Shown here in pieces: positions 1 through 7,910 of a stretch of 64,000 bases of DNA. Position numbers and translations under genes: made by a program. The first letter of the stretch is position 1. Each line of letters begins with the position of its first letter. Source of the DNA: Lewinella sp. JB7 (GTDB lineage: Bacteria > Bacteroidota > Bacteroidia > Chitinophagales > Saprospiraceae); the NCBI RefSeq assembly GCF_024297185.1, contig NZ_JANCTD010000003.1:124001-188000 (forward strand). The letters run 5' to 3'. The notes below the pieces were generated by a model. That model was not told where the DNA came from. It searched no databases and saw nothing but the letters and a program-made list of their open reading frames with translations.

Positions 1-197
1 ATGGAACTGCGGGCGGATTGCTCTTCGTAGCTGATCTTTCCGTCGTTGTCCTGGTCGTTGTCTTCGTAATCGGGTTCGGTTTCGATCACCTCGTTGGCGT
101 CGATCTCTCCTTCCCGTTCATCGGCGGCGGAGGAACAGGCGTAGAAGCTAAAGTTACCCAGCAGGAGGAGCAGGGAAAACGTGACTGCGATTTTCAT
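1..197 (-). CDS. EF-hand lipoprotein, N-terminal part (cut by window edge)
   Basis: The ORF starts at ATG 197 on the minus strand and stays open to the left edge, so about 65 residues are visible. It begins with a lysine and a hydrophobic stretch ending in a cysteine (YAC at residue 21), which looks like a lipoprotein signal, followed by an acidic linker. Near residue 50 there is a complete calcium-loop pattern, DQDNDGKISYEE, which matches the 12-position EF-hand consensus D-x-D-x-D-G-x-I-x-x-x-E at every key place. A small calcium-binding envelope lipoprotein is inferred. It sits directly downstream of the baeRF-type gene on the same strand (19 nt gap). The C-terminus and any further EF-hands lie outside the window. 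Confidence 0.75.
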   Translation of the reverse strand, partial: MKIAVTFSLLLLLGNFSFYACSSAADEREGEIDANEVIETEPDYEDNDQDNDGKISYEEQSARSS

Positions 198-216
198 AGC
201 GTAAACTTTAGGGGGG

Positions 217-1398
217 TTAGGAGTTGCTGTTCGTATCGCCGGCGGCGTAACGGTAAATTGCGCACATGCCGGATGAGTCGTCGGGAAGTTCTACGGAGGG
301 CACGTTATATACCCGGGCACCGGACTGAAAGGCACGGACCGCCGCGAGATTAAACAACTCGGTAGCATTCTTGTCCTCGTCCGTCATCACCTTAATTCCA
401 TTGGTATCGGGCAGATACTCTCCGTAGGCGTAGCGGTTACGGTCGAGCCAGAGCGCGGCGATCCGGCCATTGACGGCGGCGGGCACGATCTGATCTAATT
501 CGGGTCCGGCTTCCCGGCGAGCGAGATTGTCACCGTAGAGCCGGCGATCGCGTTCTACCTGTTGACCGAAGTATTCGCGGACGACGGACCATGCTTTTTC
601 GTGAATCATGCCGATGGACTCTTCCTCGAGATTGCCGGCTACGAAACCGTCCTTGTACAGGTGGGCGTAGCTATTCGCTTCCTGGTAGATGGGAATAAGT
701 TCTTCCACGCCACCGAGGACCAGGGGCGCCTTTTCGTCGCAGAGGTAATCGCTGATGCCCTTATCGACCCGGTCTAGATAGGCTTTGACTTCCTCCACGT
801 CGTTGTGCTGTTCGCCGCCGCGACTGAAGTAAGCCTGATTGTTGCCACCCCGGGCACCCTCCGGCGCGCCGGCGCGTGAGCGGCCGTTCTCCACCGAATC
901 CTGCATCAGGGCGGCTTCCATATTGACGGGCACCAGACCCGTCAGATCAACCTCGCTGATGGTATACCGGGTAGCGGTATACAGTTTTACCGCCCCCTTA
1001 CTCAGGGCGAGTAAGTGGAAGCGCGCGTCGCTGCTGACCACGGGTATGAGGGGTCGGAGGTAATACTCCGGAGCCACGTAAACCATCGGTTCGAAGTCGA
1101 TGGGCAGGGTGTGGTATTCGAAGTGGTCCGGTCCGATAAATACGGCCAGGCCATCACTAAGGGTATTCCAAAAATCGGCGTTTCCCTCCAACTGGTGCCC
1201 CTTTTCCAAAAACTGATTGGCCTGGTCTTCGCGCAAGCCGTAGCGATGCTGCAGCTTTTCCCGCGCCTGTTTCAGCGCGTTCTTGAGGCGGAGGCGGTCT
1301 TCCTTTCGGTTTCCGACCCGGTAGGTAGGTAAGTAGATGCTGACGAGATAGGTGTCGGTGGTCGCGGCCAGCGTGTTGAATATATTCTGATCGATCAT
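217..1398 (-). CDS. baeRF-type (release-factor-like) protein
   Basis: 393 residues, no signal peptide and no membrane segment, so probably cytoplasmic. The opening (DTYLVSIYLPTYRVG), a central segment with strands of the type FHLLALSKGAVKLY, and a C-terminal third ending in GARVYNVP resemble the bacterial archaeo-eukaryotic release-factor families (baeRF family 3 is the best guess). These are homologues of eRF1 domains thought to act in ribosome rescue or translational stress; none has a firmly established biochemical role that I can cite. A Gly/Arg-rich low-complexity stretch lies near residues 180-200. Neighbours on the same strand are two small membrane proteins and an EF-hand lipoprotein, a context that suggests stress. 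The family assignment comes from recognising the sequence pattern, not from an alignment. Confidence 0.68.
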   Translation of the reverse strand: MIDQNIFNTLAATTDTYLVSIYLPTYRVGNRKEDRLRLKNALKQAREKLQHRYGLREDQANQFLEKGHQLEGNADFWNTLSDGLAVFIGPDHFEYHTLPIDFEPMVYVAPEYYLRPLIPVVSSDARFHLLALSKGAVKLYTATRYTISEVDLTGLVPVNMEAALMQDSVENGRSRAGAPEGARGGNNQAYFSRGGEQHNDVEEVKAYLDRVDKGISDYLCDEKAPLVLGGVEELIPIYQEANSYAHLYKDGFVAGNLEEESIGMIHEKAWSVVREYFGQQVERDRRLYGDNLARREAGPELDQIVPAAVNGRIAALWLDRNRYAYGEYLPDTNGIKVMTDEDKNATELFNLAAVRAFQSGARVYNVPSVELPDDSSGMCAIYRYAAGDTNSNS

Positions 1399-1422
1399 GA
1401 TAATGCGTTTTAGTGCGCGGGG

Positions 1423-1647
1423 TCAGGCACGACGGCGCCCCTTCAACACTACGAAAACGATCAGCAACAGGAAAATTAGGGCGGCAATGATCACGAGACC
1501 GTTGTCGGCGAAGAAGCTGTCCCCGGCAGGGGTATCGACGGTGGAAGAACTGTAGGGACTTTCTCCTTCCGCCTGGGCCAGCAGGCCACTGACGGGTACC
1601 AGAAAGGTAGCGAGAAGGTTAAACAGGCGTTGGGTTGTGCGTGCCAT
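1423..1647 (-). CDS. Small single-pass membrane protein
   Basis: 74 residues. A cleavable-looking signal (residues 1-25, ending LLAQA) is followed by a short polar Ser/Thr-rich segment and then one strong transmembrane helix (about residues 49-68) with a basic tail KGRRRA. The tail would be cytoplasmic if the signal is cleaved. I recognise no family. It lies between the DUF1328 gene and the baeRF-type gene, all minus strand, and is separated from the former by a hairpin terminator, so it probably has its own promoter or shares a transcript with the baeRF-type gene 24 nt downstream. Confidence 0.6.
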   Translation of the reverse strand: MARTTQRLFNLLATFLVPVSGLLAQAEGESPYSSSTVDTPAGDSFFADNGLVIIAALIFLLLIVFVVLKGRRRA

Positions 1648-1670
1648 ACAATGGGTTAGAGATGAAGTGA

Positions 1671-1705
1671 AAGGCCGCGCACGGGAGCTTCCCGAACGCG
1701 GCCTT
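1671..1705 (-). terminator. Hairpin terminator after the DUF1328 gene
   Basis: Arms AAGGCCGCG (1671-1679) and CGCGGCCTT (1697-1705) are perfectly complementary, with a further GGG/CCC pairing in the loop. The hairpin lies 25 nt past the stop of the DUF1328 gene on the minus strand. No long T-run follows, so termination strength is uncertain. Confidence 0.55.
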
Positions 1706-1729
1706 ATTATGCTGAATTGACTAGTAATC

Positions 1730-1894
1730 CTAGGCCCGGTTGAACAACCTGGCGACCAGGCTAATCACGAGCAGGACCAGGAAGATGTAGAACAGTATCT
1801 GGGCGATACCGGCTGCCGCACCACCAATACCTCCGAATCCGAGCAGGCCGGCTACAATGGCGATGACGAAGAAGATAAGGGCGTAACGTAACAT
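1730..1894 (-). CDS. DUF1328 (YtjA-type) small membrane protein
   Basis: 54 residues, starting [20 protein letters not shown] and ending RLFNRA before TAG. Two hydrophobic helices are separated by a glycine/alanine-rich turn ([14 protein letters not shown]). The length, the order WALIF/YALIF-like start, the GxGGxxxxAAxIA turn and the C-terminal basic residues match the DUF1328 family of tiny inner-membrane proteins, whose function is unknown but which often appear in stress regulons. It is the first gene of the minus-strand set and is followed by a hairpin terminator, suggesting a monocistronic transcript. Confidence 0.85.
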   Translation of the reverse strand: MLRYALIFFVIAIVAGLLGFGGIGGAAAGIAQILFYIFLVLLVISLVARLFNRA

Positions 1895-2052
1895 AATGTT
1901 GGTATTTGGTTAATAGTGAATTGAAGAGTAAGCTGACAATCAACTCGTTGCCGTCATCCTTCGCTGATTATAACCGAAAGGCAATAATCGATGTTCGTTG
2001 GGGCGAAAATTTTCGTCCCCAACTTCCGTCCGCAACTTCCGTTCCACCGGGT

Positions 2053-2646
2053 ATGCCGCCCAACGAACACACCCTAGTTTTTCAGAATGTAGAGCATGAG
2101 CAGTTGCGGCAATGGTTCGCCGAAACGCTCCGCCAGTATCCCGAACTGCTCGGCCGCCCCATCTACCTGCGGCGCATCGCCATGCGGTACAGCACCATGC
2201 GTGCCCAACCGGTCATCAACTGGCAGTTCTTTCGCCGCAAGTACCGTCACTACCGGGTCGACTTCAGCAACCACGTCGAGGTCACCGCCCACGTGCGGGT
2301 TCGGGAACTGCCCCGAGAGGTGGTCGTCGGCTGGTTTGCCCACGAGCTGGGACATATCGTCGACTACCTCGAACGCCCCTGGCGGGGCATGATCGCCTTC
2401 GGCCTGGGATACGCCCTGTGGTCGCGCTATATGCGGGAAGCCGAGCGCCGGGCGGACACCATCGCCGTGGATCACGGCTTCGGCAGTGAAATCATTGCCA
2501 CCAAGCACTACCTCATGAAGCACGCTACCCTACCCCACCACTACAAGAAGAGACTCAGAAAGTATTACCTCTCCGCCGACGAAATCGAGGCGCTCATCAC
2601 GGCCTACGAGGAAAGGGGAGAGATGCCCGATATCGTCGATATTTAA
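2053..2646 (+). CDS. HExxH putative metallopeptidase
   Basis: 197 residues from ATG 2053. A zinc-binding HELGH motif lies at residues 97-101 (His97, Glu98, His101), followed by a glycine-rich hydrophobic stretch and, some 30 residues on, EAERRAD (Glu131, Asp135), the usual place of the third zinc ligand in gluzincin-type peptidases. No signal peptide is evident, so it is probably cytoplasmic. The frame stays open upstream to a TTG at 1906, but the added residues look like intergenic sequence and would run into the promoter region of the divergent DUF1328 gene; ATG 2053 gives a natural N-terminus (MPPNEHTLVF). The exact peptidase family is not recognised. Confidence 0.7.
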   Translation: MPPNEHTLVFQNVEHEQLRQWFAETLRQYPELLGRPIYLRRIAMRYSTMRAQPVINWQFFRRKYRHYRVDFSNHVEVTAHVRVRELPREVVVGWFAHELGHIVDYLERPWRGMIAFGLGYALWSRYMREAERRADTIAVDHGFGSEIIATKHYLMKHATLPHHYKKRLRKYYLSADEIEALITAYEERGEMPDIVDI

Positions 2647-2659
2647 TCCCCCCCTTCCC

Positions 2660-2917
2660 ATGTCAGCACATAATATTGACCTGCAGTACCGCCTCTGGCG
2701 GACCAAGGCCCCTCTCGGTTTGGTCCTGACCGGACTGGGTGCCAGCCTGATCAGTGACGCCGGCACGAAGAAAGCAGCCGGTGCCCCCACCCCCCGGTGG
2801 GTACTCGCCGGCACCATCGCGCTCGCCGTATTCAACAGCGGACTCAGCATTCTGGCCGATGCCAGCAAACACCGTGCGCACTACGAAAGGCTACGCGACC
2901 AGCCGAACACTCCCTAA
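2660..2917 (+). CDS. Small membrane protein, function unknown
   Basis: 85 residues with two hydrophobic segments (about residues 18-32 and 46-66) and a charged C-terminus (DASKHRAHYERLRD). It begins 13 nt after the HExxH gene and is immediately followed by the DUF2459 gene, so the three are probably co-transcribed. No family is recognised. The pattern LWRTKAPLGLVLTGLGASLISDA followed by a second helix resembles small two-helix membrane proteins that are common near Bacteroidota metabolic genes, but that is only a resemblance. Confidence 0.6.
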   Translation: MSAHNIDLQYRLWRTKAPLGLVLTGLGASLISDAGTKKAAGAPTPRWVLAGTIALAVFNSGLSILADASKHRAHYERLRDQPNTP

Positions 2918-2930
2918 AATTTATCCCGCT

Positions 2931-3581
2931 TTGCGCATTCTATCCCTGCTGGGCAAACTGCTCCTCTACCTGCTCGGCATCCTTCTGCTGTACGTCGTCC
3001 TCGCGGTCGTGCTCTCCCTCATTCCTACCCGCCCGGACCCCGTAGCCGGCGCCGCGGACCGGGAAATCCACATCTCCAGCAACGGTGTCCACACGGATTT
3101 TATACTGCCAACCGAATTCGTTCCCCCGGCCCTGCTGGATCAATTCGGCTACCTGGCCGACTACCCCTACCTCGCCTTCGGCTGGGGAGACAAGGGGTTT
3201 TACCTCGACACCCCGACCTGGGCGGAACTTAAAGTCTCCACGGCGGTGCGGGCCATGCTGTTGCCCAGTCCGACCGCCATGCACGTGACTGGCTACAATC
3301 ATATCGGCGCCGAGTGGGCCAGCCTGAGGCTGACGGGAACCCAATTGGACATTCTCAATAACCATATCGCCGAAAGCTTCCGCCTGTCGGATACCGGTAC
3401 TATTCGTCACATTGATGCCGGGGGGTACGGACCGAACGACGAATTCTACGAAGCGGTAGGATCGTATAATGCGCTATACACCTGCAACAACTGGGTCAAC
3501 GCGGGACTCAAAAAGATGCAGGTGCGCACCGCCCTGTGGGCCCCCTCCGAATGGGGGATCATGCGCTGGCTGCCCCATTGA
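2931..3581 (+). CDS. TIGR02117/DUF2459-type protein
   Basis: About 216 residues if translation starts at TTG 2931 (LRILSLLGKLLLYLLG). An N-terminal signal-anchor helix leads into a periplasmic domain with the family landmarks: SNGVHTDFILP, FGWGDKGFYLDTPTW, HVTGYNHIGAEW, and a conserved cysteine region ALYTCNNWVNAGL followed by ALWAPSEWGIM. These are typical of the family first noted near urease genes; its function is unknown. No ATG lies in a sensible position: the in-frame ATG at 2754 would overlap the preceding gene by more than 160 bp, so the TTG start 13 nt after its stop is preferred. No urease genes are nearby. Confidence 0.72.
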   Translation: MRILSLLGKLLLYLLGILLLYVVLAVVLSLIPTRPDPVAGAADREIHISSNGVHTDFILPTEFVPPALLDQFGYLADYPYLAFGWGDKGFYLDTPTWAELKVSTAVRAMLLPSPTAMHVTGYNHIGAEWASLRLTGTQLDILNNHIAESFRLSDTGTIRHIDAGGYGPNDEFYEAVGSYNALYTCNNWVNAGLKKMQVRTALWAPSEWGIMRWLPH

Positions 3582-3623
3582 TCCGGGAGACTTATCTTTA
3601 AAATTTTCCGCAAAAACCCACCG

Positions 3624-6050
3624 ATGCGCACCCTAACTCTTTGCCTTACCCTCCTATTTTGCTCCTGCGTCCGCGCCCAAATCAAACTGGACTACCAGGA
3701 ACCGCCGCAGGAAATTCTGGATTTGGTGGACGTACCCCTCGCCCCCACCGTACTGATGGATCACGAACGGGAGCGCATGCTGCTGCTGTACCGCAGTGCC
3801 TATAAGAGCATTGCCGAGTTGTCGGAAACCGAATTAAGGCTGGGAGGCCTGCGGATCGATCCGGTCACCAATATCGGCAGCCGCACGAACTACTACAATG
3901 ATCTGAAGGTCCGTGACGTAGCCGCCGGTCCGGGCTCCGAACGTTCCCTGACGGGGATGCCGGACAACGCTCGCCTCGCCAACATCACCTGGTCGCCCGA
4001 CCAGTCCATGGTCGCCCTCACCAACACCACCGACCGGGGCGTGGAAATCTGGCTGGCCGATCTAGCCACCGCGGAAATGCGCCGCCTGACCGAGGCCACG
4101 GTGAACGCGAACCTGCGTGACGTGATCAACTGGCAAAAAGACGGCCGCTCCATGATCGTGAAGATGCTGCCCCCCGACCGTCAGCCGCTTATCGACGTCG
4201 GCACGGCCGTTCCCACGGGACCGACCATTTCGGTGGCCGACGGCAAGAAGGCCCAGAACCGCACGTACCAGGATCTGCTGAGCAACCCCAACGATGAATT
4301 CAACTTCGAACAACTGGCCCGCGCGAGCCTGAATACGGTGTCCGTAACCGGGGGGGTGACCGAATTCCTGCCCCCCGCCATGTATGACCGGGTAAGTTTC
4401 AGTCCTGACGGCTCCTACGTACTGGTCGAAACGATCGACCGACCCTTCTCCTACCTGGTACCCTACTACCGTTTCCCCTCCACCACCACGATTTACACCA
4501 GTAAGGGAGCCCGGGTGCAGACCGTAGCGGAAATGCCCCTGGTGGAAGATCTGCCGAAGGGTTTCATGGCCACGACGACCGGTCGCCGCAGCGTAGGTTG
4601 GCGCGCGGACCGCCGGGCTACCCTTACGTACGTCGAAGCACTGGACGGCGGTGATCCGGCAAACGAGGCGGACTACCGGGACGAGGTGTTTCAGCTGGAA
4701 GCGCCCTTCGGCGGCGAAGGTCGGAGCCTACTCAAGTTAATCAACCGCTATGCCGGCATCGAATGGGGAACCGACCGTACGGCTATTGCCTACGACCGCT
4801 GGTGGGATACCCGCAACCAGAAAGTTTACGTATTCGACCCCTCGGACACGGAGGCGGACGCGCGCATTCTTTACGACCGGAATTACCAGGACCGGTACAG
4901 CGACCCTGGTGACTTCGTCACTACCCGGGACGCCCGTGGAAGCGAAGTGCTCGCGCTGGAGGGAAACAGTGCCTTCCTGATCGGGGACGGCTTTACCGCC
5001 GAGGGGCAGTTCCCCTTCCTGCACCGGATCGATCTGAACACCGCCGAAACGGTCGCCCTGTACACCTCCACCTATACCGATCGACTGGAAAACCTCCTGG
5101 ACTACGACCCGGCTTCCCAACGTCTGCTCACCCGGCTGGAATCGCCGGTAGATTACCCCAACTACTATTTCCGGGATCTTGCCAACGACCGGATGAGCCA
5201 GGTGACCGCCTTCACCAACCCCTTTAAGAGCCTGCAGGACGTGCACAAGGAAGTGATCACTTACCAACGTGCCGACGGACTGGAGCTGTCCGCGACTCTT
5301 TATCTGCCCGTCGGTTACGATACCGTCCGCAAGGAAAAGATGCCCATGATCCTGTGGGCCTACCCCCGCGAGTTCAAGGATAAGGCGAGTGCCGCGCAGT
5401 CGACCTCCAACCCCAACGAATTCACGTACCCCTACTACGGCTCTCCGGTGTACTGGGTGGCCCGGGGCTACGTGGTGGTGGACGATGCCGCCTTCCCGAT
5501 CGTCGGGGAAGGAGCCGAGGAGCCTAACGATTCCTTCCGCGAGCAGCTCGTGGACAACGCCCGCGCGGCCATCGACGCGGTAGATGCCCTGGGATACATC
5601 GATCGCGACCGCGTCGCCGTAGGCGGACACAGCTACGGGGCCTTCATGGTCGCCAACCTGCTATCGCACAGCGATCTGTTCGCGGCCGGCATCGCCCGCA
5701 GCGGCGCCTACAACCGCACCCTTACCCCCTTCGGGTTTCAGAGTGAACAGCGCAGTTACTGGGAAGCACCCGAAGTGTATAACGGCATGTCACCCTTCAT
5801 GCACGCCGACAAAATGAAGACACCCCTACTGCTGATCCACGGCGAGGCGGACAATAATTCCGGCACCTACCCCCTGCAGAGCGATCGCTACTTCAATGCC
5901 CTGAAGGGACTCGGTGCGACGGTGCGCCTGGTGATGCTGCCGAAGGAAAGTCACGGCTACCGGGCGAAGGAGAGCATCCTGCACCTACTGTGGGAACAGG
6001 ATCGGTGGTTGGAGGAGCACGTCAAGAATCGCGAAACCATGCGGCGTTAA
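3624..6050 (+). CDS. S9D-type serine peptidase (glutamyl endopeptidase-like)
   Basis: 808 residues with a signal peptide (MRTLTLCLTLLFCSCVRAQ). Residues ~30-520 form a beta-propeller-like region, followed by an alpha/beta-hydrolase domain. The catalytic triad is visible: Ser670 in GGHSYGAFM, Asp743 in HGEADNN, His777 in KESHGY. The stretches IARSGAYNRTLTPFGFQ and DRYFNALKG around the active site closely match the S9D subfamily typified by plant chloroplast glutamyl endopeptidase, distinguishing it from prolyl oligopeptidase and DPP-IV types. Likely an exported peptidase cleaving after Glu. It starts 42 nt after the DUF2459 gene and ends 6 nt from the convergent M61 gene. Confidence 0.9.
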   Translation: MRTLTLCLTLLFCSCVRAQIKLDYQEPPQEILDLVDVPLAPTVLMDHERERMLLLYRSAYKSIAELSETELRLGGLRIDPVTNIGSRTNYYNDLKVRDVAAGPGSERSLTGMPDNARLANITWSPDQSMVALTNTTDRGVEIWLADLATAEMRRLTEATVNANLRDVINWQKDGRSMIVKMLPPDRQPLIDVGTAVPTGPTISVADGKKAQNRTYQDLLSNPNDEFNFEQLARASLNTVSVTGGVTEFLPPAMYDRVSFSPDGSYVLVETIDRPFSYLVPYYRFPSTTTIYTSKGARVQTVAEMPLVEDLPKGFMATTTGRRSVGWRADRRATLTYVEALDGGDPANEADYRDEVFQLEAPFGGEGRSLLKLINRYAGIEWGTDRTAIAYDRWWDTRNQKVYVFDPSDTEADARILYDRNYQDRYSDPGDFVTTRDARGSEVLALEGNSAFLIGDGFTAEGQFPFLHRIDLNTAETVALYTSTYTDRLENLLDYDPASQRLLTRLESPVDYPNYYFRDLANDRMSQVTAFTNPFKSLQDVHKEVITYQRADGLELSATLYLPVGYDTVRKEKMPMILWAYPREFKDKASAAQSTSNPNEFTYPYYGSPVYWVARGYVVVDDAAFPIVGEGAEEPNDSFREQLVDNARAAIDAVDALGYIDRDRVAVGGHSYGAFMVANLLSHSDLFAAGIARSGAYNRTLTPFGFQSEQRSYWEAPEVYNGMSPFMHADKMKTPLLLIHGEADNNSGTYPLQSDRYFNALKGLGATVRLVMLPKESHGYRAKESILHLLWEQDRWLEEHVKNRETMRR

Positions 6051-6056
6051 AGGATT

Positions 6057-7874
6057 TTAGTGACCGATCCAGTCGCGGAGCCGTGCCGCGGTGGATTCCG
6101 TAGCATCCTGTCGTAGCTCGGACACATAAGTCGGGTCGGTAGCGGCGGTGAATCGTCCCGCTTTGTCCTGCCCCAGCTGCCGGTAACCGATGGTGTACGT
6201 CTGGCCTATTTTCAATTCCCCGACGGCGGCGTTCCAGTCGCGGATCGTCGTGATGGGTTTTCCGCTGAGTGATTGGATGACGCTACCGCGGTCCAGGCCG
6301 GCGTCAAATAAGGGGTTCGTTTCGAAGACCGGCCCACTTACTTCGGGGCCTTCTCCGCCGTCCTGCAGACGAAGCGCGAAGAACCCTGCGCTGTCCGGTC
6401 GGGCCGGTCGCAGTTCGATGCCGTAGGGGGCGAGCAACTCACGGTAGTTCGCCAACTGACTGTCGTAGATGTGGGCGGCGAACCAGCCGGCCGCGAAACT
6501 GCTGTCCTGGCTCACCTCCTCCAGGGCCATCTGAATATCGCGGACGTGATACGGAATTTCCGGCACGCCGTAACGCCGCCACATCAACCGCATCAGTTCG
6601 TCAAGGGTATGGCCACGTTGCCGCAGTTCCAGATCCAGGCCCAGTGCCAGCACGGTTCCGTAGGTGTAATAACTGATGTAGGTGTTATCGAAATTGGTGG
6701 GATCGTTGGCCGTCGCGGCATCCACGAAGGGCGCCTGCCGGCTCATTTCAATGGGGTTGCGGTACCGGCGACCGGGCCGGTGTTCGACGTAGTTGAGCGG
6801 ACCGGCCATACGGGCGGCGAAGTCCGCCGGGGACAGGATGCCCGCACGCGCCAGGGCCAGATCGTCATAGTAACTCGTGAAGCCTTCCGCGAACCAGAGC
6901 TCATCGCTCATATTGACGTGGTCGAAGGCGAAAGGCTCCAGGTGGGCCGGCCGGATACGTTCGACGTTCCAGCTGTGAAAGAATTCATGACTCACCGTTC
7001 CGATCAGGCGCTCTTCATTCCCGGCTAAATCTACCGGGGCGGAGCAAACGGTGGAATTGCGGTGTTCCATGCCGTCGCCCCCGATCCACGCATTGTAGGC
7101 GCACAGGAAAACGTAACGCCCGTAGTCGAAGGCCGGCAATGTACCGAAGACCTGCTGTTGCGCGAGTACGGTGCGGCGGATCCAGTCGACGTAGGCACCG
7201 AAGGTTTCCCGGCTCCCTTCGTGGATCATGGCGACTTCAATGGTATCCACCCGTTCGCCGCTTGCCACCGTGAACTCGTCGCGCATCATGCGGCCGACCA
7301 TGGTGGGGGAATCGTAGAAGTAGTAGTAGTTCGGAGCGGCAAACCGACGTTGGCCGAGGGGAACGAGTTGGGTGGCGACTTCCCATTCGGTCCGCTGATC
7401 CTCCGCGATGCGCAGCATGACCGGCCGGTCGTTGAGCCCATCACCATAGGGAAAGCTGGCCGGCATGTTGAGGTGAAGTTTGCGGTCGTCGATCCCGGAG
7501 TAGGTACCGTCACCACCGTTGGCGAAGAGAGTATAGGTGAAGTTTACCCGCCCGTCGTGGCCGGTCACCGCCCAGGTGGTGGGATCCATCCGGTCGACCT
7601 GCAGGGGCTTATCCCCCGACCGGGCCGATACGGCGTACACGTTCTTGGCAAAATTGTGCTGAGCGTAGCGTCCGGGGCTGGACTGGGGCATACGAACCAG
7701 GAACACCCCCGTCGGTACCGCGGGAAAGGTGACCGTAATGCTGAGTTCATGTTGCTGCACCAGTGCCAGATCGAGATCATAAACGATAGTTCCGGGATGG
7801 TCGGCCACCCACGCTAGCTGGGCATTGAGCGAGGAAATCAGCAGGAAAGCGAGTGCGAAGAAGAGGTGGCGCAT
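6057..7874 (-). CDS. M61 family glycyl-aminopeptidase-like metallopeptidase
   Basis: 605 residues from ATG 7874, which opens directly with a signal peptide (MRHLFFALAFLLISSLNAQ); an upstream in-frame start would add nine residues that spoil the signal. An N-terminal beta-rich domain is followed by the catalytic domain with HEFFHSWNVE (His296, Glu297, His300) and the third zinc ligand Glu330 in WFAEGFTSYY. A PDZ domain occupies roughly residues 480-590 (GSVIQSLSGKPI...). This order, beta domain, HEFFHxWN, PDZ, is that of the M61 family, which removes N-terminal residues from peptides. It is probably periplasmic or exported. The upstream gene on the same strand is the S8 peptidase, 36 nt away. 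Confidence 0.9.
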   Translation of the reverse strand: MRHLFFALAFLLISSLNAQLAWVADHPGTIVYDLDLALVQQHELSITVTFPAVPTGVFLVRMPQSSPGRYAQHNFAKNVYAVSARSGDKPLQVDRMDPTTWAVTGHDGRVNFTYTLFANGGDGTYSGIDDRKLHLNMPASFPYGDGLNDRPVMLRIAEDQRTEWEVATQLVPLGQRRFAAPNYYYFYDSPTMVGRMMRDEFTVASGERVDTIEVAMIHEGSRETFGAYVDWIRRTVLAQQQVFGTLPAFDYGRYVFLCAYNAWIGGDGMEHRNSTVCSAPVDLAGNEERLIGTVSHEFFHSWNVERIRPAHLEPFAFDHVNMSDELWFAEGFTSYYDDLALARAGILSPADFAARMAGPLNYVEHRPGRRYRNPIEMSRQAPFVDAATANDPTNFDNTYISYYTYGTVLALGLDLELRQRGHTLDELMRLMWRRYGVPEIPYHVRDIQMALEEVSQDSSFAAGWFAAHIYDSQLANYRELLAPYGIELRPARPDSAGFFALRLQDGGEGPEVSGPVFETNPLFDAGLDRGSVIQSLSGKPITTIRDWNAAVGELKIGQTYTIGYRQLGQDKAGRFTAATDPTYVSELRQDATESTAARLRDWIGH

Positions 7875-7910
7875 GGGTAGGTCGGGGTGATTGCGGCCCA
7901 ATATAGCGCA

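Noticed and set aside
2754-2930. ATG 2754 as start of the DUF2459 gene
   Set aside because: It would overlap the preceding small membrane protein gene by over 160 bp and add a charged, non-family N-terminus.
4737-5630. 297-codon minus-strand open frame inside the S9D peptidase
   Set aside because: Antisense shadow; the plus-strand protein has its full triad.
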